64,000 nucleotides of DNA from assembly GCF_963676685.1 (NCBI RefSeq), contig NC_092356.1, positions 22,245,750 through 22,309,749 on the forward strand. The letters run 5' to 3'. The position numbers and the translations under genes were made by a program. Below the pieces are notes generated by a model. It did not search any database. It worked only from the letters and a program-made list of their open reading frames with translations, and was not told the DNA's origin. This DNA is from Mytilus edulis. Lineage: Eukaryota > Mollusca > Bivalvia > Mytilida > Mytilidae. This document shows positions 12,001 through 21,600 of this stretch, piece by piece (position 1 is the stretch's first letter; each line of letters begins with the position of its first letter).

Positions 12001-14922
12001 GATGGCACAGTAGGATTGAAAACATGCAAACTCCTTTAGAGTCGAAGAAGATAAAACAATTTTCTTGTACTAATTATAGATAAACAGAAATAGTTAATGT
12101 CTATGTTGTGATAACAACTTTATATGGTAAGATGATGTGCGTGATTTGTGTTGCTAAGTATATAGTATTACTTAAGTTACAAACATGACTTGAAAGCCTA
12201 TAGTCTTTCGAGAAAAATGCCTAATGCAGTTATCCATATTGATAAACGGTTCAAATTTTGAAACCTTAAAGTGTACATCTTATACGGAACAATTGCAGCA
12301 GTTTGTTTGCAGAAAAGACACAATGATCACTCTAATGTTTTGTACCTGGCGTTAGAATCTCATATTACTAATAGAATGTGCTAAATAATTGATGCAACAC
12401 AAAGGAATCTATTTTCATTTTAAGTCATTGATGTTATAATGGGTATGATTATCATTTAAGAATAGAACTTGAAGACAAACTGCTCATGTCTTATTTATAT
12501 TTCGTTTCACTTTATCAGAAGAAACAGAAACGGGTGATGTACTTGATGCTGTTTCACATGAACTGCATTTTTACAAAAGGCCAAATAAAGATGATCTTTT
12601 TGTGGTGTCATCTCAACCCAGGACAAGTAAGTATATTAATAATTACATATCATATACTATAGTAATAAAGATTGTTTTTCTATGTAATGTTTCTAGGAAT
12701 CAAAAATGATATTTTCCTTTCGATATGTGTAACAAAAATTTGGATATATCTTTAAATTATATAGCACATCTGAAGAAACAGTTTTTTTCTTCAAACTAGA
12801 GAAAGTCAACTTATATTGATTTGACAGCCTGTATATGTAAAGAATAGATGATTTTGACATGTGGATAATAACAAAGAAAGTAGACGTATACCAGAGAAAT
12901 ATCCAAAGTCATTAGTCGAAAACATACCGCAATGTCATGGCAAAAAAACGAATAATTGCACAAAAGTACATATAAAACAACATATAACACTAGACTAAAC
13001 AACACAAATTTAGAAAGTCTATTAAGATTTCAAAAGCCTACATCTAGCAATTTCTTATTATAAATTTAGGGTTTGCTATATCTTAATAATTTGGAATAAA
13101 TGCTTTTATTGTTCTTGATAAACAGTTAATAATATGTTAAGACGTGTTTACTACTGTGAAATATGAAAGTAATAAAATAGGCATGAATATTTTGCATTGT
13201 ATATATCAATCGGAGGTAAAAATAGTACTGCATGCTCAGTATCAATATCCATTCATTCTTCTCTTATTAAGCAGTTATGAGAAAACATTAGCAGAAGGAA
13301 ACATATGTTCAACGTTAATATTGTTATTCAATAACAAATAATGTATAATTTGAAAATTATATTCATTTAAGAAAAAGGACCTTGGATTATTGGAGAAGGA
13401 ATGAATGGATCATATTTTATACAGGCGATAATTCACGTCTTTAAGAAAATGGCCCACGAAAAATCATTTATGGAAATGATGATAGAGGTAATTGTAGAAA
13501 CAACACTTTTTACAAATGTTTGGTCCTCAATGCTCTTCAACTTCGTACTTTATTTGACCTTTTTAATGTTTTTTTATATGAGCGTCACTGATGAGTCTTT
13601 TGTAGACGAAACGCGCGTCTGGCTTAAACAAAATACAACCCTGGTATTGATGATGAGTTTATTCACTTACCTCAACAATGATGTGTGGATTTAGCCTTAG
13701 TTAAACTCATATCTGTGGTCATATAGTATTTTTGACACCATGGATAATTACAATGTAACCCCGGGTTCATATACTGCTATGGAAAATTTACCTTCAATTG
13801 TAAATTGATCTCCCCTTTTTTCCTTCTTAATAATTTTTAGAAAATTTAACATTATTTTAAAGCTTATTACTTGAATGCTTTCATTATTTGAACTTCTAAC
13901 ATATAAAGGGAGTTAAATTTTTTCACATCCAATCTCTAAAACCAGAATTTAAAGTCCTGTATTCGGACCAGTACAATTTTGTATTTACCGGCTTTTTGTA
14001 TTATACATGTATTAATTACCAGTTCTCAGACACATGAATTCAACGGACATTTTTTAAATGTATTTTTTGTATTTTAGGCCATTGACTCATAACAAACTAT
14101 ATCTCATAGTTAATTATTTTTTTTCATAAATGGACTTTTAATATTTTTCTCAATCATATTTTTGTATTCTTTACTGTAGGAAATCGATGACAAATTAACC
14201 AGAAACTTACTATATTTATCATTGTCTTGTATCATGTGTATGGTACATAAGAAATACAAACATTGATAAAGGGTAGGGTAACCATAACTGATATTTGATA
14301 ACAATAATAAGCAATTGTTCGGTGTCTTTTTTTTAAACAAAAATCACAGTATATATGTGTCATTATATTTCTTTACAAATGAGAATAAAATACAATATCA
14401 TACGTGTGTAAGGTTACTTTTTTAATACTTTATTATTTATTTTACAGTAAATATGTGTATATATATAACAGTTTTTGTTGTTTATACAAGTGATAAAAAA
14501 AGTAAAATCACATACGTACTGACCTCTGAGGAAAATTCAAAACGCAAAGTCCCCCAATCAAATTGCGAATCACAAACGACTGGATAACAATTGTCATATT
14601 CCTGAAGTTGATACGAATTAAATTCTATTCTCAGGTAAATAATTGTCTAGCCAGTGCTAATATGCCCAAGAAAGGAAAACAAGCTGTTGCAGAAGTAATG
14701 GTTCTTGAACATAGTGACGATAAAGACTTGTTCTTCTATCCAGGATTAAAAGACCTTCCATTGATTGGTATGGAATATGTAATTCATATAAGAACAAAGA
14801 GTTTATTAAAATCCGTATCATTAAAAAGTAATTCAACCATACTGCAAAAAAATGCGGTAAAAAGTATCGTTTCTAAAGATAACACTACATTAGCAATACA
14901 GAGAACATACATCTACAAATAA
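5900..14922 (+). CDS. Unit A: CARD-containing pseudo-caspase, eight coding exons
   Basis: Inferred gene with coding exons 5900-6034, 7560-7860, about 9164-9266, 10677-10877, 11572-11797, 12519-12626, 13372-13487 and 14635-14922, giving about 492 residues. Exons 1-2 encode a CARD (VEAICDELLADDILTSG, then RELLTILPRRGMKAYQSFI). Exon 3 is a linker; exons 4-5 form p20, exon 6 the interdomain linker and exons 7-8 p10 (GSYFIQAIIHVFKK; DLFFYPG). The catalytic His motif reads F-Y-S-G-G where active caspases have S-H-G, and the Cys motif reads I-R-T-Y-D-F-K-G where they have Q-A-C-R-G. Proteolysis is therefore not expected. A regulatory or decoy role in CARD signalling is inference. The ATG at 5900 was chosen because it lies 15 nt after an acceptor AG, as in unit C. 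The last exon may also be spliced from an internal donor at 14768 into unit B. Confidence 0.85.
6850..7025 (+). repeat. Dispersed mussel-type repeat in intron 1 of unit A
   Basis: Contains cgtttgaattgttttacatt, atgctgtatgggttttctca and gtgtcattttggtctcttgt. Other copies lie at 8690-8830 (diverged), 25830-26015 and 52990-53185, with a reverse-complement relative at 31070-31160. Confidence 0.8.
7560..7860 (+). CDS. Unit A exon 2: second half of the CARD plus linker
   Basis: The acceptor is gtattacag and the donor caag|gtatga, phase 0 to phase 1, 301 nt. RELLTILPRRGMKAYQSFI is the characteristic second half of a CARD. A polar Lys/Glu/Asn-rich linker follows. Confidence 0.85.
8640..8830 (+). repeat. 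Diverged copy of the same dispersed repeat, intron 2 of unit A
   Basis: Retains gccgttagttttctcgttga, gggccttgtatag and the 'gaccatacgttgaca' block, all recognisable against 52985-53110 but with many changes. Confidence 0.55.
9164..9266 (+). CDS. Unit A exon 3: short linker exon
   Basis: Begins W-P-D-L after the acceptor cttgaag and ends before gtaatt. The W-P-D-L start is shared with units B and C. By the printed coordinates I count 103 nt, one fewer than the 104 nt of unit C and not a length that joins phase 1 to phase 0. That would be a one-base deletion in this copy, or a reading slip of mine near 9180. Confidence 0.65.
10370..10667 (+). repeat. Dispersed repeat ending next to the exon 4 acceptor of unit A
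   Basis: The 3' part (tgtgtgttacgcttcggtgt through aacagcggtatactactgtt) is shared with 19480-19650 and, inverted, the end with 41030-41080. Its T-rich tail forms the polypyrimidine tract of the acceptor at 10676. Confidence 0.7.
10677..10877 (+). CDS. Unit A exon 4: N-terminal part of caspase p20
   Basis: 67 codons, phase 0 to 0. It starts V-Y-H-M and includes GKVLTISNVQC, which corresponds to the first beta strand of caspases (typically G-x-x-L-I-I-N-N). The S1-pocket Arg context (R-x-G-S/T) reads N-K-C-G-S. The acceptor lies about 10 bases past the end of a dispersed repeat. Confidence 0.85.
11110..11260 (+). repeat. Fragment of a dispersed repeat in intron 4 of unit A
   Basis: The stretch around gtgttattacctta and the following aca/aag-rich part parallels 29795-29900, where it belongs to a longer repeat. 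The match is imperfect. Confidence 0.4.
11572..11797 (+). CDS. Unit A exon 5: p20 core with both catalytic positions lost
   Basis: 226 nt, phase 0 to 1, acceptor tttttacag, donor aaag|gtatgt. FDSLVIVFYSGGME aligns with the caspase D-S-x-x-x-x-x-L-S-H-G-E strand but lacks the His. KPKVVIIRTYDFKG aligns with K-P-K-x-x-x-I-Q-A-C-R-G but lacks the Cys and is two residues longer. Confidence 0.9.
12519..12626 (+). CDS. Unit A exon 6: p20/p10 linker
   Basis: 108 nt, phase 1 to 1. Contains D-V-L-D followed by Ala (Asp codons at 12535 and 12544), a potential caspase cleavage site, then NKDDLFVVSSQPRT, which matches the strand before the p10 start. Confidence 0.85.
13372..13487 (+). CDS. Unit A exon 7: p10 start
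   Basis: 116 nt, phase 1 to 0. GSYFIQAIIHVFKKMAHEKS corresponds to the caspase p10 G-S-W-x-I-Q-x-L motif and following helix. Acceptor attcatttaag, donor gag|gtaatt. Confidence 0.9.
13535..13680 (+). repeat. Dispersed repeat 'cactgatgagtcttttgtag'
   Basis: Includes gagcgtcactgatgagtctt and acgaaacgcgcgtctggctt. Inverted copies occur at 17590-17780, 21640-21725 and 40435-40590. Confidence 0.75.
14495..14622 (-). repeat. Dispersed repeat fragment next to the last exon of unit A
   Basis: Shares aaaattcaaaacgcaaagt-like and ggataacaattgtcatattc blocks with 29520-29660, 31380-31505 and 19130-19200. It ends about 13 bases before the acceptor of exon 8. Confidence 0.6.
14635..14922 (+). CDS. Unit A exon 8: p10 C-terminus with a long tail
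   Basis: Acceptor tattctcag. It encodes VAEVMVLEHSDDKDLFFYPG, matching the last p10 strands of caspases (x-K-E-L-Y-F-F), then runs about 50 further residues to a TAA at 14920-14922. The tail is not shared with units B or C and may be retained intron downstream of a donor at 14768 (attg|gtatgg). Confidence 0.8.
   Translation, partial: VNNCLASANMPKKGKQAVAEVMVLEHSDDKDLFFYPGLKDLPLIGMEYVIHIRTKSLLKSVSLKSNSTILQKNAVKSIVSKDNTTLAIQRTYIYK
14768..14773 (+). promoter_or_regulatory. Candidate internal splice donor in the last exon of unit A
   Basis: attg|gtatgg at 14764-14773 leaves phase 1, exactly the phase needed by the unit B acceptor at 15499. Use of this donor would drop the unit A stop and join A to B in frame. 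Confidence 0.5.
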
Positions 14923-15132
14923 TTGCCTTTTAGAAGACGATAGTATGTAACCAATAATCTCATGGTACATTGTGAATAAGTTATTATAGAGTGATATTTT
15001 GTACGGCCAAATTGCATTAATAGAAACAGTTAATTGTGTTCAAAGGAACTTTGTATTTCCTCCAAATATCAATACATTAGCTTAACAACACGAACCACCA
15101 CTCTGTATCCAATAATTTCAAACGAATCCATG

Positions 15133-15240
15133 AGTCAATTTCACAAAAAAACTTACGACTAAGATTGATAATAAGTATACTGATTTGTTCATGTCTTAAG
15201 ACTAATCTTAGTCTTAAGTTTTTTTTTGTGAAATCGGCTC
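15133..15240. mobile_element. Small foldback MITE (about 108 bp)
   Basis: The left arm tttcacaaaaaaacttacga and the right arm (reverse complement tttcacaaaaaaaaacttaa) form an inverted repeat of about 36 bp with a short middle. Flanking gagtcaa / ttggctc-type ends extend the symmetry. Confidence 0.75.
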
Positions 15241-15279
15241 CTGGTATCTATGATGAGTTTATTTTCGATCTAAGAATGC

Positions 15280-15285
15280 AATAAA
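15280..15285 (+). terminator. Possible polyadenylation signal for the short unit A transcript
   Basis: AATAAA about 360 nt after the unit A stop and before the first unit B exon. It would allow an independent 3' end for unit A. The hexamer is common by chance in such AT-rich DNA. Confidence 0.35.
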
Positions 15286-15499
15286 GTCGTTTTCATTGTT
15301 AAAAAAAAACGCAAAATTGGTGTTGACAGAAGTGTAATATTTTCATGAAATTTGTGACAATTTGTATTTCTTATGAAATGTATACACAATATATATACAT
15401 TTTATTTAAAAAAATAAATAAAAAAAGTATTGTAAAAATTATCATATGCTAGTTTTGATCTGATTATCTTAAATCCTTTATTTTAAATTTTTCATTTAG

Positions 15500-15600
15500 T
15501 ACCTGAATGGCCAGACTTAACAGCTGGTGGAAACACCGTGCAGAAGAAAGATGTCATATCATCTGAAGGGAATTTCTACACTAAAATGAAAAATAACGAA
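15500..15600 (+). CDS. Unit B exon 1 (exon 3 equivalent)
   Basis: Acceptor ttcatttag, 101 nt, phase 1 to 0. P-E-W-P-D-L-T matches the W-P-D-L start of the equivalent exons. Confidence 0.8.
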
Positions 15601-18600
15601 GTAAATATTTGACAAATTAATGTTTCATTACAAAATATACATCACTAGACCCAAGGTGTCAATCTAGAAAAATGATTTGCATGTCTGTATTTAGTATACA
15701 CCTGGGAAAAGTATTGCAACACTTCCATTGAAAACAATGTAAAATGACATGATTGTAGAATGGTTATAATTTGGGTTTTACCAAATACTTTTCACCCATT
15801 TATGTTTTAAAATTGATTTCATGGTATCAACTTACTTTCATCAAATATTAATGCTACATGGATAGGACATAACAGCTGCGCGGAAATAGTTTTTCATGCT
15901 TTTCACAAAAAATGCAAATTTTGCAGGTCCCATTTTCCCAAAACATTAGTTCTGCAATAAATACAGATTTTTTAATGCATTAAACTCATTTAGAACTGTT
16001 AAAAATGCCTAGTTTAACACACATTTTCTGTATCAAATGTTTAGTTTGCTGTACAAATTACTTTTATAAAATGTATATAAGACAAAGCTTGCATATTTTT
16101 TCAGTACATCTCTCATGATGCGTCTCTCTAGTCTTAATTTTGCCTGAAATGTAAGTTAATAACGCAAATTCAGTTTTAAACCATAGACAGATTAAAAGTA
16201 TTTGGTAAAATCTATTTATACCATTCTACAATCAAGTCATTTAACATTGTTTTCAATGGAAGTGTTGCAATACTTTGTTCCAGATGTATAGTTTGCCAGT
16301 TGTTTCTTAAACCAAATACTATAACCATGTTCATGGAAGGAACATAAGAATATGATTGTAGAAATGAATTACATATACCAATAAATCACAGACTGAAACT
16401 AACTACATGAGTTATTGTTTTACAATTGATGTTTGTCCGATTTTGGAAGACACAGACATTAGCTCAAGTCAAAGGACCAGTTTTATATGACTCTTAGAAT
16501 TTCAATCGTGTATATCACATTAAAATCTTAGGAACTAAATGGAACCAAACCTGCAGTGAATTATAACCATAGTACGTTATTGTAGATTTCCCATTCAACT
16601 TTGCTACTTTGACATAATATCTAAACTTCTCCTCACTTGAATAATAAAAAAGACTAACTTTGATTTAACAACCTTCACCTATGAGTGGAAATACGTAGGT
16701 TCATGTAATAGTTTATTTGAAGTAATTTTAGATAATTTGTTTATTATCTATTGCAAATGTGCAGCGTTTTGATATTTCAAAGCTTCATGGATGATTATTT
16801 GTTGTCCATTTTGTGTACTTTACTACTCATACAGTTGCAACACACAACCTTCAAATATCAATTCTAAGTACCTATTAAGTGTAATTCATATTGTTAACAC
16901 ATTTAGATACATGGGTGATATTTTCATAAAGGTGTCAATTTTCAACAACCTCATTAATATTTGATACTCCAACTATTTCAACCCACATATGGTTCTTTAA
17001 GTATAAGAAATGTAAAGCGTATGTCAAAATCTAATTGAATCTTAACTTGTTTGAAGATTTACTCAATGAGAAGTGAAAACAGAGGGAAGTTTATTTTGAT
17101 ATCCAATGTTCAGTGCATACCATGTCAAGATATAAAGAACGAAAAAGACAAGAAGGAGACAGAGATATGTGCAGAGAGGTATTCAGAATGTGTCAGGAAT
17201 TCAGACTTTGATAAATCCAACATGAGTCAGCTATTGAAATACATGGGATATGATTTAAGAGCTGGCGACCAGGTTGAAAATTTGACAAAAGAGGTATATC
17301 ATTTAAACTAAAGTTTGATGAGGACGGCTACTGTGTCTGGCGTACAAATGTATAAGCCTGTTATGGATGATAAGTGTTTACAACCAGTGGGCTATTGCTA
17401 TCGTCGTATTTGACACGACATTTTGGATTTTCACATTTTAATGATATTCAACTTTATATTTGATGTGGCCCTTCATGTAGTTTGGAATTGAACATTTCTT
17501 GAACTATGATCAAATGAACGCAACACAGACAAATAAAAACGTACTTGTGCTTGCTTTTATATTTATCTATCCAATGTATATAAACTCATCATATATAGAT
17601 ACCAGGATTAAAATTTTAAATATACGCCAGACGCGCGTTTCGTCTACAAAAGACTCATCAGTGACGCTCGAATAAAAAAATGTTAAAAAGGCCAAATTAA
17701 GTACGAAGTTGAAGAGCATTGAGAACCAAAAATTCCTAAACGTTTTGCCAAATACAGCTAAGGTAATCTATTCCTGAGGTAGAAAAGCCTTAGTATTTCA
17801 AAAATTCTAAGTTTTGTTAACAGTTAATTTATCATTATGAACATATCAATGATAACTCAAGTCAACACAGAAGTGCTGACTACTGGGCTGGTAATACCCT
17901 GGGATATATTTCCACTATTTTGAGATGACTATGTTACGTTAGTAGAGAACTTTTAAGCATTTTTTACATTTGTTGAAGTGTTGTAACCGCAACACCTTGT
18001 GACCACAATGGTTTGATAGAAAGTTCTTATACTACTAGGTACTATTGATTGTGATCATGTGCAGTAACCATATTGTACCATTCCTTTTTGTTATCTGAAA
18101 ATTTTTACAAGAAGTTTAGGACTTGAACTATTATTTGGAGTATGGTTTGTATTCCTATCTTATTTTTGTTGTAAACATTCAATCCCGAGAAGGTGGTTAG
18201 CCATGTCATAAAATTGAAACGATTTCTTAGTAAACTTTACGGACGCAATCCTGAGATGAGTGACCATTATTGAATACCTGTTTTACAGATGACGCAGGAT
18301 ATCTGCCAATTGTCGTCACGACAAATCCGTCCTCTTTTCCGCAAATGTGAAATATCGAATTACACAAATCAGCGGATGTTAACATGAATAACCCGACGGG
18401 TGCCACATGTAGAGTAACATCTGCCTTTCGTACATATATTCTGAGACTACACGGTTTTAAGTGTGGTTCGTGTCGCTATGTATTTAGTTCTCTATACTGT
18501 GTACTTAAGATTAATTAAAATCAAAACAAATTGAGTTTTCATTTATTGTTTGTCTTCTACATTCAAATTTTATGTAATATGTCTTTGCAATTCATTGGAC

Positions 18601-21600
18601 GTCTTTCCTTTCCGAATGTAAACATGCTGCAGACACTAGTTTTTTTGCATACTACTCTTTTTTTTAACTTTTTATCCCGTATTTACACATTTATATCTAT
18701 GTGAAGAACTCTGTCTGTACAGTTAAATAAAATAATTAATAATAAAGTTTCCTTTCTTTTTGCAGGAAATCAAAAAGTTCTTGAAAACGAAATTAATGGA
18801 GATCGATAATGATACTTCTTCCCAGTATGATAGCCTGGCTATATTGTTTTTGTCAGGGGAAATAAAGTGTGAAGCAGCAAAGATCTATGACAAAGAAGGA
18901 AACTTCATTCCAAGAAATGAAATTTTAAATATCGTTAAAGAATGTAAACATTTCAAAGGGAAACCAAAAGTTATATTTGTCCAAACCTACAGTTTCCAAG
19001 GTACTTATTTGTAATAAATCATTGAATAATAATAATTTTGCAATTTTAGATTTCAATTCTTTCTGAAATAAACATAAGAAAATCATTGCTATAACTTAAA
19101 TGTCGAAAAGTAAAATAATAAAATACCTAAATTCAATGAAAATTCAAAACGGACAGTGCCTAGCCAAATGGTGAAATTAAACGCTCAAATCCACGAAAAA
19201 TGAAACAATGTGTTAAAAATATTTAATTTGAATACGGCCATTTCGACGGGGTTTTTCAAACTTTTACTTTAGTTTTACGTTCCTGTTATAGAATGTACTA
19301 AAATTTGTATTCCACATACACACATGAGGACGTTTCCTAATGGCGAAGTTATTTTGTTATATACATTAACATTCTGATGGGCATGAATTATTATGTAACA
19401 TCAAAGCATTGCCAAATAATTCAATTTATTTAGAAATGCACTTCTTCATATTGTTGATGTTATATTTGTTATTCTCGTGGTGTTTTGTCTGTTGCTTGGT
19501 CCGTTTCTGTGTGTGTTGCGTTTCGGTGTTGTGTCGTTGTTCTCCTCTTATATATAATGCGTTTCCCTCGGATTTAGTTTGTTACCCCGATTTTGTTTTT
19601 TGTCCATGGATTTATGAGTTTTGAACAGCGGTATACTACTGTTGCCTTTATTTATATGTGTTATTCAGTGTTTTCCTTTCTTCATTTGTCTATATTTTTT
19701 TACCAAAAATTTCAATAATTTGGAGATTAAATATTTTCCAGAACAGATTTTACTGTGTGTTATTCGTTTCATTTTCTGCAATCTCTTTGATAGAAAAAAA
19801 AGGAGGAGGGAGGTATAATCAATGTTCATTGTCAAAATAACGTTTAATCTAGGTTCCCTTTTTTGTGTTGTACACCACATTTTCTACACATATGTTTAGT
19901 CTGCCGAAAAGAATTTATTGCAAAACAAAATAATATTATCATGTATAACTCCTTAGTCAAATAAGTTTGAAGGGTATCTTGCGTACTTGTATTTAACCTG
20001 TATATTAAACTGTTTATGTTTAATTTTAGACAAAACTGAACCTTTGGATCAAACAGATTCTACAACAAATGATATTATCAAGAGAGGTGAACCAAACACA
20101 GACGACATATTTATGGTATCTAGTTACCCAAGAATAGGTAAAGATTAATATGGCATCTTACTTGATTTACTCTATTTATTTATATCTAGTAGCAATTTAT
20201 GTATAGTTATCTGGTTTATATTTAATCAACTTTCAACTCCATTTTCGCTTTTACTTAATCATATTTATGTAATAGCCCATTATGTTTTGATATTAGAAAT
20301 GAGAAGTGTTTTTCAAAAGTTTGATTCAGGGTGATACTTTGACATGTGTAGATGTCTCCTGCTAGGAGTTATTTCCTGTCATATAAATTTGCGATTAGTT
20401 AAAATGTCACAATAGCAAAATCAGAGACAGTCGATTAGTTTACATGATACCTAACGACTCTTCTCTGATCTAAACATTTAAAACCACAAACATATGTCGC
20501 TTGTAATGTAGTAATCAGGAATCAAAAGAAAACATATGTTGATGATTAAAAATGAGATTGGTAATGGGAAAAGTGTTTAAGAGACAACAACCCGATCAAA
20601 GAGCTGACAACAGCCGATGGCCATCAATGAGTCTTTAATGCAGCGAGAAACTCCCGCATCCGGCGGCGTGCCTCAGCTGGCCCCCAAATAAAAAATTATA
20701 CTAGTTAACTGATATTGGACATCACACTAAACTCCAAAATTTACACGAAAAACTAAAATTTGAAATTAAACAAGACTAACGAAATCCAGAGTCTTCTGAC
20801 ATGGGAGAGGCGCAAAAATGCGTTGTTGGAGTCCATTAAATGCAAAAAATTATGTGCAAATCACACACTTAAAGATATTTAAACAATATAAGATAGAGCA
20901 TCATGCTTTTTATATCTGGGAAATAAAAAATAATGATAAGATATATAGAAATTGTCTCAGTTGTCACCGAGTTAAGCTTGAGATCGGTCATTTGTGTCAG
21001 CATCACGACGTTTATTGGTGTAATTATATCATTCTTTTATTTTAACTTAACTGTAGCATACATTGTATACATTAACATGTGGGATATTGAGTTTAAGGGC
21101 CATTTATATATCATTTGTAAGTAAAATTACAAATCTAAGCAAGTTTAGGCGGCAAGGTGAGCATGGACACAGATCTTTTCATAGTGTAGATCATGGCGAA
21201 AGATATAAGTTTTGACACCGTACTTTGACATATAATGGTTTGCTTTTAAAAATAAAAAAAATAAATCGATGGAGAGTTTTCTCATTAGTACTCATTAGTA
21301 CACATCTTCCTATATCTATTTGTTTGCACATGCTAATAGTTAGAATTATTCTTTACAGAACAAGGTCCATGGATAATTGGTGAAAACATGATTGGTTCAT
21401 ACTTCATTCAAGCACTCGTACACGTGTTCAAGAACTTCGCATATAAAAAATCGTTTATGGAATTATTGAAAGAGGTATTTGATGAACACAAAACAATTGC
21501 TAGAATTATGTAACATAAACAAATCCAACATTTGGAAGGTATCTCGGCCCTGTCAATCATTCTTGTCGTCTGTCAACCCAATATATCAAAAACAATTTGT

